Source: Myxococcus stipitatus (GTDB lineage: Bacteria; Myxococcota; Myxococcia; Myxococcales; Myxococcaceae). Taken from it: a stretch of DNA of 64,000 nt. The translations under genes and the position numbers were made by a program. Positions 1 through 9,398 of this stretch are shown here, piece by piece (the first letter of the stretch is position 1; the number at the start of each line of letters is the position of its first letter). The notes beneath the pieces were generated by a model. It was given only the letters and a program-made list of their open reading frames with translations. It was not told where the DNA came from and did not search any database. The stretch is taken from assembly GCF_037414475.1 (NCBI RefSeq), contig NZ_CP147913.1, positions 9,992,501 through 10,056,500 of the forward strand, written 5' to 3'.

Positions 1-2259
1 CTGGTCGACTTCTCGCACGACCTCCTGATGTGCGTGCTCGCCTTCGTGGCGCAGGTCATCATCCACCACAAGTACCTGGCGTACCTGGTCATGGTGCTCC
101 ACTTCGCCATGCAGGCCGCGCTGAACCTCGTGGGCGTGGAGGACCGCCTGGTCCGCTATGCCTCCGGCCCCTCCGTGCCGTACTCGGACATGAATGGCTA
201 TGGCCCCTTCCTGGGTGCAGTCGCCTGGTACCGGCTCTACTGGTCCAGCATGGCCGTGCTGCTGCTCGCCGTGGGCGCGATGCTCGTTGTCCGTGGACGC
301 GGCACCGCATGGAAGGAGCGGCTGCTCCAGGCTCGAGCCCGTCGCACCACGGGCTGGAAGTGGAGCGTCGCGGTGGCCGCGCTCGTGTTCGTGGGCACGG
401 GCGCGTTCCTCACGTACCACACGCGCGTCCTCAATCCCTACGAGACGGAGAAGGACAGCGAGCGGATGACGGCTCGCTACGAGAAGGAATACAAGTCGTT
501 CGCCGCCCTGCCCCATCCGCGCGTCACGGATGTGGATGTCACGTTCCACATCCACCCGAAGGAGCGGCGCGTGGAGGCCCTGGGCACCTACCGCGTGCGG
601 AACAAGACCGAGCAGCCCATCTCGAAGGTGCTCCTGTCCCTGTCTCGCGACGCCCGGGTGCGCAAGCTGACACTGGCGGGCATCGAGCAGCCCTCGAAAC
701 ACGACGAGCCCCTGGGCCTCTACGTCTACGAGCTCACCACGCCGCTGTCACCCGGGGCCGAAGCGGACCTCGTCTTCGACCTGGAGTTCGCGCCGTCCGT
801 GCTGGTGCATGGCTCGGTTCGCCCGGACATCGCCGAGAACGGCACGTTCTTCCACAGCACCCACCTGCCCACGCTGGGCTACCAGGCGGAGCTGGAGCTG
901 GAGGAGGACGGAGACCGCAAGGAGTACGGGCTCGCGCCGAAGGAGCGGATGGCGGACCGCGACGACCCGAAGGCCAAGGCCAACAACTACATCACCGCGG
1001 ACGCGGACTTCGTCACCTTCCGGGCCACGGTGAGCACGTCTCCGGACCAGATCGCTGTCGCCCCGGGCTACCTGGAGAAGGAGTGGACCGAGGGTGACCG
1101 GCGCTTCTTCCGCTACGCCATGGACCAGCCCATCCTCAAGTTCTACTCCGTGCTGTCCGCGCGCTACGCCGTGGCCCGCGACACCTGGAATGGCGTGGCG
1201 CTGGAGATCTATCACCACCCCAAGCACGTCTATAACCTGGACCGGATGATGCGCGGCATGAAGGACGCGCTCGCGTACTGCTCGGAGAACTTCGGGCCCT
1301 ACCAGCACCGGCAGGCGCGCATCCTCGAGTTCCCTCGCTACGGCAGCTTCGCCCAGTCCTTCCCCAACACGATTCCGTACTCGGAAGCCGTCGGCTTCGT
1401 CGCCCAAGTGCGCGATGGCCATCCCGACGACCTGGACTACCCGTACTACGTCACCGCGCATGAGATTGCCCACCAGTGGTGGGCCCATCAAGTGGTGGCC
1501 GCGAACGCCCAGGGCGCCACCATGACGTCGGAGACGCTGGCCCAGTACTCCGCGCTCATGGTGATGAAGAAGCTCTACGGGCCGACAAAGATGAAGCGCT
1601 TCCTCCGGTACGAACTGGACAAGTACCTCGTCGGCCGCGCCTTCGAGCGGCAGAAGGAGATGCCCCTGTCCCGCGTGGAGAACCAGCCGTACATCCACTA
1701 CCAGAAGGGCAGCCTCGCCATGTACGCGCTGCAGGACTTCATCGGCGAGGAGCGGGTCAACCGCGCCTTGAAGCGCTACGTGGAGAAGGTCCGCTTCAAG
1801 GGGCCTCCGTACACGGGCTCCACGGAGCTGATGGGCTTCCTGCGCGAGGAGACGCCGCCGGAGTACCAGTACCTCATGGAGGACCTCTTCGACACCATCA
1901 CGCTCTATGACAACCGCGTGTTGTCAGCGACGACGCGACCGAACTCGAAGGACGGCTGGGACGTCACCCTCAAGATCCTCGCCAAGAAGTACCGGAGCGA
2001 CGAGTCAGGCCGCCAGACGGAGCTGACGTTCTCCGACTGGATGGACGTGGGCGCGCTCGACGACAACGGGAATGCGTTGTTCCTGGAGAAGCGGAAGGTG
2101 AACCCGGGCGAATCCGAGATCACCTTCTCCGTGCCGTCGAAGCCCGCCATGGTCGGCGTGGATCCCCTCAACATGCTCGTCGACCGGACGCCTCAGGACA
2201 ACGTGATGGAGCCGTCCATCGCATCCGTGCTCGCGCTCGGAAAATCCGCGCAGCCCTGA
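1..2259 (+). CDS. ABC transporter permease / M1-family metallopeptidase fusion (5' end cut by window)
   Basis: The reading frame is open from base 1, so the N-terminus lies outside the window. The visible N-terminal part (about the first 140 residues after the ATG at 28) has three hydrophobic segments, the last of an ABC-2-type permease. It is followed by a soluble M1-type peptidase domain. The zinc motif HEIAH (H-E codons at 1459-1464, second His at 1471) is followed by Glu in TSETLAQY at 1531. That leaves 19 residues between the second His and the Glu instead of the usual 18. The GxMEN exopeptidase signature of classical M1 enzymes is not seen; the equivalent stretch reads SFPNTIPYSEAVGF. 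Both traits fit the ABC-permease/M1 fusion family, whose members sit in the inner membrane. Substrate unknown. It ends 15 bp before the convergent DUF2378 gene. Confidence 0.85.
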   Translation: MVDFSHDLLMCVLAFVAQVIIHHKYLAYLVMVLHFAMQAALNLVGVEDRLVRYASGPSVPYSDMNGYGPFLGAVAWYRLYWSSMAVLLLAVGAMLVVRGRGTAWKERLLQARARRTTGWKWSVAVAALVFVGTGAFLTYHTRVLNPYETEKDSERMTARYEKEYKSFAALPHPRVTDVDVTFHIHPKERRVEALGTYRVRNKTEQPISKVLLSLSRDARVRKLTLAGIEQPSKHDEPLGLYVYELTTPLSPGAEADLVFDLEFAPSVLVHGSVRPDIAENGTFFHSTHLPTLGYQAELELEEDGDRKEYGLAPKERMADRDDPKAKANNYITADADFVTFRATVSTSPDQIAVAPGYLEKEWTEGDRRFFRYAMDQPILKFYSVLSARYAVARDTWNGVALEIYHHPKHVYNLDRMMRGMKDALAYCSENFGPYQHRQARILEFPRYGSFAQSFPNTIPYSEAVGFVAQVRDGHPDDLDYPYYVTAHEIAHQWWAHQVVAANAQGATMTSETLAQYSALMVMKKLYGPTKMKRFLRYELDKYLVGRAFERQKEMPLSRVENQPYIHYQKGSLAMYALQDFIGEERVNRALKRYVEKVRFKGPPYTGSTELMGFLREETPPEYQYLMEDLFDTITLYDNRVLSATTRPNSKDGWDVTLKILAKKYRSDESGRQTELTFSDWMDVGALDDNGNALFLEKRKVNPGESEITFSVPSKPAMVGVDPLNMLVDRTPQDNVMEPSIASVLALGKSAQP

Positions 2260-2274
2260 GCCCCGCCGAGGGCT

Positions 2275-2808
2275 TCACCAGCCGATGCGCAGGTCGAAGC
2301 CCTCGAGCGAGTCGTAGCGCTCAACCTCCACGCGGGCCGTCGCCGCGCCCGCTTGCTGGAGGGCCACTTCACACGTCCCCGCGGCGGACTCCGCGGGGAA
2401 CGGGTAGCGGCGGAACTTCACGCGGTACTGACCGGCGGAGATGAACTCCACGTGGATGTCCACGGGGTCCATCACGGAGCTGAAGCTGAGCGCTACGCGC
2501 TTCATCGCACGCTCGGGGCCGGCCACCTTGAGGGCCATGCTCACCACCTTGCCCACCAGCGTGTCGAAGTACATCCGCACCAGGTCCCGCCCCAGCTCGC
2601 GCAAGGCGGCGGTGGGCGTGAGCCCCACGTACTTCGTGCGCAGCACCACCGCCTGACAACCCATGAACACCGAGGCGGGATAGGTGGCGCGTGGTTTGTC
2701 CACGTCGAATCCCAGCGCGAGGAACTCGGCGCGTTGGGCCGCGTCGGGCTTCGCGCAGCGGACCAGGGACTCGAACAACGTGGCCTGGACGGTGACTTCG
2801 GTCGGCAT
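2275..2808 (-). CDS. DUF2378 family protein (Myxococcus paralogous family TIGR02265)
   Basis: This 177-residue protein has the layout of the TIGR02265/DUF2378 family, a paralogous family expanded in Myxococcus and relatives with no established function. Recognisable family features are the N-terminal LFESLVRCAKP stretch, a central YVGLTPTAALRELGRDLVRMYFDT helix-rich region and the C-terminal FISAGQYRVKFRRYPFPAESAAGTCE strand region. No signal peptide or membrane segment is visible. The ATG at 2808 has only a weak upstream AGGG. It converges with the M1-peptidase fusion (15 bp apart) and is not obviously in an operon. Family assignment is by recognition; the role is unknown. Confidence 0.8.
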   Translation of the reverse strand: MPTEVTVQATLFESLVRCAKPDAAQRAEFLALGFDVDKPRATYPASVFMGCQAVVLRTKYVGLTPTAALRELGRDLVRMYFDTLVGKVVSMALKVAGPERAMKRVALSFSSVMDPVDIHVEFISAGQYRVKFRRYPFPAESAAGTCEVALQQAGAATARVEVERYDSLEGFDLRIGW

Positions 2809-2932
2809 GTGCGGCGACCCTAGAAAAGATGGGCCGACACGTCATGACGCGCTGGTTCAAGCCACCGGAGCATGTCCGCCCTCCAGCCACCGGCATCAGC
2901 GGGGCCCCGGCTGCCTGGTCCCGGCGCGTGCC

Positions 2933-4036
2933 TCACACGTCCTCGCGCTCCTGGACCTCAAAACGCGCCGCTGTGACCACGTGTTTGTCGTCGACCACGA
3001 GCTTGCCGGCCCGGAGTGTGCCGCGGACCTCGAGCCCGTAGTCGTTGCCGAGCACCTTGACGAGCTCCGCCTCCAGGTTGCCGCCGATGATGACTGGCCC
3101 CTCTGAGTGGAAGCTCGCGCACTTGAAGTCGCCTCCGACGAAGAGCGAGGCGCCCTCGAAGTTGTCGACCTTGCCCTGCACGGTCAGGTTCCCGGTGACC
3201 ATCATCGAGCCCACGCTCAGGTTGCCCGTCACCTCCAGGTCTCCGTGGTGGACGTAGCGCCCCTTGGCGACCTTCTTCACGCTCTTGGCCTTGGGGGCCT
3301 CCGCGAGCGTGGCGTGGATCAGCCCGATGCCGGCGAAGACCAGGTCCGGGTTCATCGAGGACTGCTCCTCGATGCCCGCGTAGAAGCCATCGAGCGTGAC
3401 GAAGTGTGTCTCCACGTACACCGCGTCCATCAGCTCGCGCAGCTTCGACCAGGACCCCGGTCTGACACCCGAGGGTGCGTCGCCCGAGAGGTAACCCACG
3501 ACCTTCTCCTCCGACAGCCCCTTGGCCTTCTTCGGCGGAGGAGGCCGCTGGGACTTCGTGGGCAGGAGCAGCTCCACCAGGAGCGCTGGAACCTCGCGGC
3601 TGTGCCTCGAGGACCGCGCGCGGGAGAGGACACTCACACCGCCCGAGGTCAGCCCCCTCGGGTCCAGTCCCTGCTCGATGAGGAACCGCACCACCCGGTC
3701 CGCGCCGAACTCGGCCGCGCGATGCAGCGGCGTGTCGTAGGCGGTGACGGCACGGAGGTCCGCGCCGTACTCCATCAAGAGCTGGATGAGCTCGACGTTG
3801 TTCTGCGTGACGGCGAGCTGCAACGGCGTGTGGTTGTTCTGATCTACGAAGGCCAGGCTCACCCCCGAGGCGAGCAGCTCGCGCAGCTTCCCGAGGGTCA
3901 CCTCGTTCTCCGCGCGCTCCTTGCCGAGCCGCGTCTGGTACTCGGCCTCGTTCTCCTTCTTGACGTAGGCCTCGATGTAGTGGTGGCTGTTGACCTTGTG
4001 GATGAGGTTCGTCAGCTCCAACTGCTCGTTCGTCAT
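2933..4036 (-). CDS. Ankyrin-repeat protein with bactofilin-like C-terminal repeat domain
   Basis: The chosen start is the ATG at 4036 (MTNEQLELTNLIHKVN), preceded by GGGAG about 9 bases upstream; longer in-frame extensions lack such a site. This gives 367 residues. Residues about 55-160 hold ankyrin repeats (NNHTPLQLAVTQNNVELIQLLMEYGAD..., DTPLHRAAEFGADRVVRFLIEQG). The C-terminal ~110 residues are a run of short V-x-G-N/D-L/F strands (LEVTGNLSVGSMMVTGNL, LFVGGDFKCASF, VIIGGNLEAEL, LEVRGTLRAGKL), the spacing of a right-handed beta-helix as in bactofilins and polymer-forming cytoskeletal proteins. No signal peptide, so probably cytoplasmic. The combination suggests a scaffold that binds partners through ankyrin repeats and assembles through the helix; that is inference. 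Confidence 0.75.
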   Translation of the reverse strand: MTNEQLELTNLIHKVNSHHYIEAYVKKENEAEYQTRLGKERAENEVTLGKLRELLASGVSLAFVDQNNHTPLQLAVTQNNVELIQLLMEYGADLRAVTAYDTPLHRAAEFGADRVVRFLIEQGLDPRGLTSGGVSVLSRARSSRHSREVPALLVELLLPTKSQRPPPPKKAKGLSEEKVVGYLSGDAPSGVRPGSWSKLRELMDAVYVETHFVTLDGFYAGIEEQSSMNPDLVFAGIGLIHATLAEAPKAKSVKKVAKGRYVHHGDLEVTGNLSVGSMMVTGNLTVQGKVDNFEGASLFVGGDFKCASFHSEGPVIIGGNLEAELVKVLGNDYGLEVRGTLRAGKLVVDDKHVVTAARFEVQEREDV

Positions 4037-4203
4037 GGTGTGGGCTCCCGGAGTCCCGCGCGCCATCACCGGCCCCAGGCCGGACCACCGCAAACGCCCC
4101 TGCCCTGCAGGGAGACCAAGCATCCCCGGGCACCTTTCGGGGTCGCGGCGTGTTGACGCTCTGTAGCATGAGCACGGGACGAGGGGCTTCGCCCATCTCG
4201 CCA

Positions 4204-4232
4204 TTGCCCGGGCGCCATTTTGCGCCTATGGG
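4204..4232 (+). promoter_or_regulatory. Putative sigma-A promoter of the mutAB-meaB operon
   Basis: TTGCCC at 4204-4209 and TATGGG at 4227-4232 are separated by 17 bases. A start site near 4238 would leave a leader of about 48 bases before the mutA ATG, with GAGGA at 4271. Spotted by eye; the -10 matches consensus at the first three positions only. Confidence 0.4.
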
Positions 4233-4285
4233 GCGGGAACGGCCCGTCCGACGGTGCCACTCCCCCCTGCGAGGACACAGACAGC

Positions 4286-6154
4286 ATGTCGCAAGTGCCT
4301 CTTCACATCGCCGCCGAGTTCCCGCCTCGCTCGCTCGAGGAGTGGCGTCGGCTGGTGGACAAGGACCTGAAGGGTAAGCCCTTCACGTCGCTCCAGTCGC
4401 CCCTAGAGGGCGGACTGAGCCTTCAGCCGCTCTATGTCCAGCAGGATGAGGCCCCCGCGCCTCCCCCTCCCGGAGTCGCCCCCTACCTCCGAGGAACCCA
4501 GGTCCTGGGGCATACCGAGGGCGGCTGGCTGCTCTGCCAGGAGTACTCCGAGCCCGACGTCGCCCACGCGGCCCAGGCCCTGAAGACCGACCTGGAGCGC
4601 GGCACCCAAGGCGTGTGGCTGTGCCTGGGTGATTCGCGCGGCATCCCGGTGAAGGATGAGGCCACGCTGGCGAAGCTGCTCGCCGACGTGCCCCTGGCCC
4701 GCACTCCCGTGCACCTGGAGCCCGAGGCGGCGCACCTCTCCACGGCCAACCTGCTGTTGAGCGTGGCCGCGAAGGCGGGCGTCGCGAAGAGCGCGCTGAG
4801 TGGCTCGCTGGGAGTCGACCCCTTGGCCATCCTCGCTCGCGAGGGTTCACTTCCCGGAGGCGTCTCCGCGCGGCTCACCGAGGCGGCACCGCTGGTGACC
4901 ACGCTGCGCGAGAGTGCCCCGGAGCTGCGGGTGATGCTCGTCTCCACGCGTGCCTACGCGGACGCGGGCGCCACGTCGGTGCATGAGCTCGCGTGGGCCA
5001 TCGCCACGGGCGTGGAGTACCTGCGCGGCATGGAGCGCGCCGGAGTGTCTCCCGACGTGGCGGCGCGCTCGGTGCAGTTCGCGTTGTCCGTCGGCGGGCA
5101 GTTCTTCCCGGAGATCGCCAAGCTGCGCGCGGCGCGGCTGCTCTGGGCCAAGGTCGTGGCGGCGTCGGGTGGCTCCCCCGATGCACAGGCCATGCGGCTG
5201 CACGCGCGCACGGCCACCGCGAACAAGACGCAGCGCGACCCCTGGGTCAACATCCTGCGGACCACCACGGAGTCCTTCGCCGCCGTCGTCGCGGGCGCGG
5301 ACAGCGTCAGCACCTCCCCCTTCGACGAAGCGCTGGGCACTCCGGACGAAGGCGCGCGCAGGCTCGCGCGCAACACGCAGCTCATCCTGCGCGACGAGTC
5401 GAGCCTCAACCGCGTCGCGGACCCGAGCGGCGGCAGCTACTACCTGGAGCAGCTCACGTCCGACATCGCCCGCGCGGCCTGGGACGAGCTGCGGCGCATC
5501 GAGGGGATGGGTGGAATGGAGCAGGCGCTGGCGACGGGTGACATCGCGCGAGTGCTCGCGGAGACGCGCGCGGCACGCGACAAGGCGGTGCGCACGCGCA
5601 AGCAGCCCATCGTCGGGGTGAGTGAGTTCCCCTTCCTTGGCGAAGCCCCCGTGCGGCGCGAGGCCCGCGCTTCCGCGACGGCGACCGCCGGCCTGCGTCC
5701 CACGCGGGTGGCCGAGTCGTTCGAGGCGCTGCGCGACGCGAGCGACCGGTACCTCGCCACGACCGGGCGTCGTCCGTTCGCGTTCCTCGCCAGCCTGGGC
5801 ACCGTGGCGGAGCACACCACGCGCTCCACCTGGGTGGCCAACGCACTGGGCGCCGGTGGCATCGAGTCGCGCGAGAAGCACGGCTTCGCGGACCCCGCCG
5901 CCACGGTGGCGGCCTTCGCGGAGTCGGGCGCGACGCTCGCGGTCATCTCCGGACCGGACACGCTCTATCCCGAGTGGGTGCCCGCGCTGACAGCGCAGCT
6001 CAAGGCCCGGGGCGCGCGCACCGTCGCGGTCGCGGGGCGGCCCGGTGAGCACGAGGCCGCGTTCCGCGCGGTTGGAGTGGACCTCTTCATCTACGCGGGA
6101 GCGGACCTGGTCGCGCTCCTGACCTCGCTGCAAGCGCAGCTCGGAGTGGCCTGA
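4286..6154 (+). CDS. mutA: Methylmalonyl-CoA mutase small (beta) subunit
   Basis: This is the non-catalytic partner of the adenosylcobalamin-dependent heterodimer that interconverts (R)-methylmalonyl-CoA and succinyl-CoA. The 622-residue protein has the TIM-barrel-like mutase fold (LDPSGGSYYLEQLT-type stretch near residue 385, ADPSGGSYY here) and a degenerate C-terminal B12-like domain. That domain lacks the D-x-H-x-x-G cobalamin ligand found in MutB, as expected for the small subunit. The ATG at 4286 follows GAGGA with 10 bases spacing; an upstream in-frame ATG at 4220 would lie within the putative promoter. Its TGA (6152-6154) overlaps the mutB ATG by one base (TGATG), so the subunits are probably translationally coupled at equal stoichiometry. 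Confidence 0.93.
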   Translation: MSQVPLHIAAEFPPRSLEEWRRLVDKDLKGKPFTSLQSPLEGGLSLQPLYVQQDEAPAPPPPGVAPYLRGTQVLGHTEGGWLLCQEYSEPDVAHAAQALKTDLERGTQGVWLCLGDSRGIPVKDEATLAKLLADVPLARTPVHLEPEAAHLSTANLLLSVAAKAGVAKSALSGSLGVDPLAILAREGSLPGGVSARLTEAAPLVTTLRESAPELRVMLVSTRAYADAGATSVHELAWAIATGVEYLRGMERAGVSPDVAARSVQFALSVGGQFFPEIAKLRAARLLWAKVVAASGGSPDAQAMRLHARTATANKTQRDPWVNILRTTTESFAAVVAGADSVSTSPFDEALGTPDEGARRLARNTQLILRDESSLNRVADPSGGSYYLEQLTSDIARAAWDELRRIEGMGGMEQALATGDIARVLAETRAARDKAVRTRKQPIVGVSEFPFLGEAPVRREARASATATAGLRPTRVAESFEALRDASDRYLATTGRRPFAFLASLGTVAEHTTRSTWVANALGAGGIESREKHGFADPAATVAAFAESGATLAVISGPDTLYPEWVPALTAQLKARGARTVAVAGRPGEHEAAFRAVGVDLFIYAGADLVALLTSLQAQLGVA

Positions 6155-8343
6155 TGCGCACCCACGTCCCCAACTTCTCCGGCATCGCCTTCGATGCCCC
6201 CGAAACCCAGGCCCCCGCGTCCGTGGTCGACGCACAGCGTGGCAAGGCCCAGGCCACCACCCGCGATGCCGAGCGCTGGGACACGCCCGAGGGCATTCCC
6301 GTCAAGCCCGTCTACACGCGCGAGGACCTGGCGGACGTCGAGCACCTGGGCTCGCTGCCCGGCCTGGCGCCGTTCGTGCGGGGCCCCTACTCCACCATGT
6401 ACGTGCAGCAGCCGTGGACGGTGCGCCAGTACGCGGGCTTCTCCACGGCGGAGGCATCCAACGCCTTCTACCGGCGCAACCTCGCGGCCGGACAGAAGGG
6501 CCTGTCCATCGCCTTCGACCTCGCGACCCACCGGGGCTACGACAGCGACCATCCTCGCGTCGCGGGCGACGTGGGCATGGCTGGCGTGGCCATCGACTCC
6601 ATCAAGGACATGCGCATCCTGTTCGACCGCATCCCGCTCGACCAGATGAGCGTGTCGATGACGATGAACGGCGCGGTCCTCCCCATCCTCGCGCTCTACG
6701 TCGTGGCGGCCGAGGAGCAGGGCGTACGCCCCGAGCAGCTCAGCGGAACCATCCAGAACGACATCCTCAAGGAGTTCATGGTCCGCAACACGTACATCTA
6801 CCCGCCGGGCCCGTCGATGCGCATCATCGGCGACATCTTCCGCTTCACGGCGGAGAAGATGCCGCGCTTCAACAGCATCAGCATCAGCGGCTACCACATG
6901 CAGGAGGCCGGAGCGACGCAGGACCTGGAGCTCGGCTACACGCTGGCGGATGGTGTGGAGTACGTGCGCGCGGGGCTCGCGGCGGGGCTGGACGTGGATG
7001 CGTTCGCGCCCCGGCTGTCGTTCTTCTGGGCCATCGGCATGAACTTCTTCATGGAGGTGGCGAAGATGCGCGCGGCCCGGATGATCTGGGCCCGGCTCCT
7101 CAAGGACTTCAAGCCCAAGAGCGACAAGAGCCTGGCGCTGCGCACCCACTCGCAGACCTCCGGCTGGAGCCTCACCGCGCAGGACGTGTTCAACAATGTG
7201 GTGCGCACGTGCGTGGAGGCGATGGCGGCCACCCAGGGCCACACGCAGAGCCTGCACACCAACTCGCTCGACGAGGCCATCGCGCTTCCCACCGACTTCA
7301 GCGCGCGCATCGCCCGCAACACCCAGCTCTACCTCCAGCTCGAGAGCGGGACGACGCGGGTCATCGACCCCTGGGGCGGCAGCTACTACGTGGAGCGGCT
7401 CACTCACGAGCTGGCGCAGAAGGCGTGGGGACACATCCAGGAGGTCGAGGCCCTGGGCGGAATGACCAAGGCCATCGAGGCGGGGCTGCCCAAGCTGCGC
7501 ATCGAGGAGGCCGCCGCTCGCACACAGGCGCGCATCGACTCCGGGCGGCAGGCCATCATCGGCGTGAACAAGTACCCACCCGAGCGCGCGGACAACATCG
7601 AGATCCTCAAGGTGGACAACTCCGCCGTGCGCGAGGCGCAGGTCGCGAGGCTCAAGGAGCTGCGCGCCGAGCGGAACGCCGATGAGGTGCGCCGCCGGCT
7701 GGAGGCGCTCACCGAGGCGGGCCGGCGCAACGAGGGCAACCTGCTGGCGCTCGCCATCGACGCGGCTCGGGCGAAGGCCACCGTGGGAGAAATCAGCGAC
7801 GCGCTCGAGAAGGTCTTCGGGCGCTACGAAGCGACGGTGAGGAGCGTGTCCGGCGTGTACTCGAGCGAAGCGGGCAAGGACGCCCAGGGCATCACCGAGG
7901 CGCGCGCCGCGGCGGACGCGTTCCAGGAGCGCTTCGGCCGCCGTCCCCGCATCCTCATCGCGAAGATGGGACAGGACGGACACGACCGGGGCCAGAAGGT
8001 CATCGCCACGGCCTTCGCGGACCTGGGCTTCGACGTGGACATCGGGCCCCTCTTCCAGACGCCCGAGGAGTCCGCCCGACAGGCGGTGGAGAACGACGTG
8101 CACGTCGTCGGCGCAAGCTCGCTGGCCGCGGGCCACCTCACGCTGGTGCCGCAGCTCAAGAAGGCGCTGCGAGACCTGGGCCGCGAGGACATCATGGTCG
8201 TCGTGGGCGGAGTCATCCCCGCGCAGGACTACGACGAGCTGCGCGCGGCGGGTGCCGCCGCCATCTTCGGCCCTGGCACCGTCATCTCGAAGGCGGCGCT
8301 GGAGTTGCTGGGGAAGCTGGCGGCCGCGCAGGAGGAGGCGTGA
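6154..8343 (+). CDS. mutB: Methylmalonyl-CoA mutase large (alpha, catalytic) subunit
   Basis: The 729-residue catalytic subunit carries an N-terminal substrate barrel and a C-terminal B12-binding domain. The cobalamin ligand motif is MGQDGHDRGQ, with the His at residue 610. Residues that select methylmalonyl-CoA are present: Tyr93 in RQYAGF and Arg211 in KEFMVRNTY, with Gln201 ten residues earlier. These correspond to Tyr89, Arg207 and Gln197 of the Propionibacterium enzyme. It is coupled to mutA upstream by a one-base overlap. Its TGA overlaps the GTG start of meaB (GTGA, 8340-8343), so enzyme and chaperone are co-translated. Role: propionyl-CoA and odd-chain or branched-chain catabolism, or supply of methylmalonyl-CoA. 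Confidence 0.97.
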   Translation: MRTHVPNFSGIAFDAPETQAPASVVDAQRGKAQATTRDAERWDTPEGIPVKPVYTREDLADVEHLGSLPGLAPFVRGPYSTMYVQQPWTVRQYAGFSTAEASNAFYRRNLAAGQKGLSIAFDLATHRGYDSDHPRVAGDVGMAGVAIDSIKDMRILFDRIPLDQMSVSMTMNGAVLPILALYVVAAEEQGVRPEQLSGTIQNDILKEFMVRNTYIYPPGPSMRIIGDIFRFTAEKMPRFNSISISGYHMQEAGATQDLELGYTLADGVEYVRAGLAAGLDVDAFAPRLSFFWAIGMNFFMEVAKMRAARMIWARLLKDFKPKSDKSLALRTHSQTSGWSLTAQDVFNNVVRTCVEAMAATQGHTQSLHTNSLDEAIALPTDFSARIARNTQLYLQLESGTTRVIDPWGGSYYVERLTHELAQKAWGHIQEVEALGGMTKAIEAGLPKLRIEEAAARTQARIDSGRQAIIGVNKYPPERADNIEILKVDNSAVREAQVARLKELRAERNADEVRRRLEALTEAGRRNEGNLLALAIDAARAKATVGEISDALEKVFGRYEATVRSVSGVYSSEAGKDAQGITEARAAADAFQERFGRRPRILIAKMGQDGHDRGQKVIATAFADLGFDVDIGPLFQTPEESARQAVENDVHVVGASSLAAGHLTLVPQLKKALRDLGREDIMVVVGGVIPAQDYDELRAAGAAAIFGPGTVISKAALELLGKLAAAQEEA

Positions 8344-9323
8344 AGCTGCTGTCGGCGGACGCATACGTGGAAGGCGTCCGCTCGGGCGACCGGGCCGTGC
8401 TCGCCCGCGCCATCACCCTGGTGGAGAGCGGACATCCGCGCCACCAGGCGCTCGCGCAGGAGGTGCTCACCCGGCTGCTCCCCTTCACGGGCGGCAGCCG
8501 GCGGGTGGGCATCAGCGGCGTGCCCGGCGTGGGCAAGAGCACCTTCATCGACGCGCTGGGCATGCACCTGGTGGGCGAAGGGCGGCGTGTCGCGGTGCTC
8601 GCCATCGACCCCTCGAGCACCATCTCCGGTGGCAGCATCCTTGGAGACAAGACACGCATGGCCCGGCTGTCGCGCGAGACGGCGGCGTACATCCGGCCCA
8701 GTCCGTCCAGCGGTACGTTGGGTGGCGTCGCGCGGAAGACCCGGGAGACGCTGCTGCTGTGCGAAGCGGCGGGCTTCGACGTGGTGTTGGTGGAGACGGT
8801 GGGCGTGGGCCAGTCGGAGACGGTGGTCGCCGACATGGTGGACTTCTATCTGGTGCTGATGCTCGCGGGTGCGGGCGACGAGCTCCAGGGCATCAAGCGC
8901 GGCATCCTTGAAGTGGCGGACATGCTCGCCATCAACAAAGCCGATGGCGACAACCTCCCGCGAGCCGAGCGCGCCCGCTCCGAGCTGCGCGCCGCGCTGC
9001 ACCTGATGCGTCCGGGACACGAGCCCGTCGTCACCACGTGCAGCGCCATTGAAGGCAAGGGCATCGCCGCGCTCTGGAGCGCGCTGGAGTCGCGGGTGGC
9101 GCAGACTGTCGCCTCCGGGGCACTGGAGCAGCGGCGGCGCGCGCAGCAGGTGGGCTGGATGTGGGCCATGGTGCAGGACGGCCTGCGAGCAGCCCTGCAT
9201 GCGAACCCCATGGTGGCTGCCCTGGTCCCCGTGCTGGAGACGGAGGTGCGAGAAGGACGCTCGACGCCCACGTCCGCCGCACTGCGTGTGCTGGGTGCGT
9301 TCCTCCCTGAATCGAGGGCTTGA
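8340..9323 (+). CDS. meaB: MeaB-type GTPase chaperone of methylmalonyl-CoA mutase
   Basis: This 327-residue P-loop GTPase of the MeaB/ArgK family gates loading of adenosylcobalamin onto methylmalonyl-CoA mutase and protects the enzyme from inactivation. Visible motifs are Walker A GVPGVGKST (about residues 60-68), the DVVLVETVGVGQSE switch region and the guanine-specificity NKAD. The start is GTG at 8340, in a 4-base overlap with the mutB stop. Placement directly behind mutB is the classic arrangement. A second MeaB-like GTPase is built into IcmF just downstream, so this cell has two such chaperones, one free and one fused. Confidence 0.95.
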   Translation: MKLLSADAYVEGVRSGDRAVLARAITLVESGHPRHQALAQEVLTRLLPFTGGSRRVGISGVPGVGKSTFIDALGMHLVGEGRRVAVLAIDPSSTISGGSILGDKTRMARLSRETAAYIRPSPSSGTLGGVARKTRETLLLCEAAGFDVVLVETVGVGQSETVVADMVDFYLVLMLAGAGDELQGIKRGILEVADMLAINKADGDNLPRAERARSELRAALHLMRPGHEPVVTTCSAIEGKGIAALWSALESRVAQTVASGALEQRRRAQQVGWMWAMVQDGLRAALHANPMVAALVPVLETEVREGRSTPTSAALRVLGAFLPESRA

Positions 9324-9362
9324 CAGTCCGCGTCGAGCCTCGGCCGGCCCCGCTTCAATCGC

Positions 9363-9391
9363 TTGCCCGACACCCACCGCGCTCCTACTGT
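9363..9391 (+). promoter_or_regulatory. Possible promoter in front of icmF
   Basis: TTGCCC at 9363-9368 and TACTGT at 9386-9391 are separated by exactly 17 bases, the same -35 hexamer as proposed for mutA. The predicted start site (about 9398) falls on the GTG chosen as icmF start, which would make the message leaderless. Alternatively icmF is simply read through from meaB. Confidence 0.3.
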
Positions 9392-9398
9392 ACGCGGC

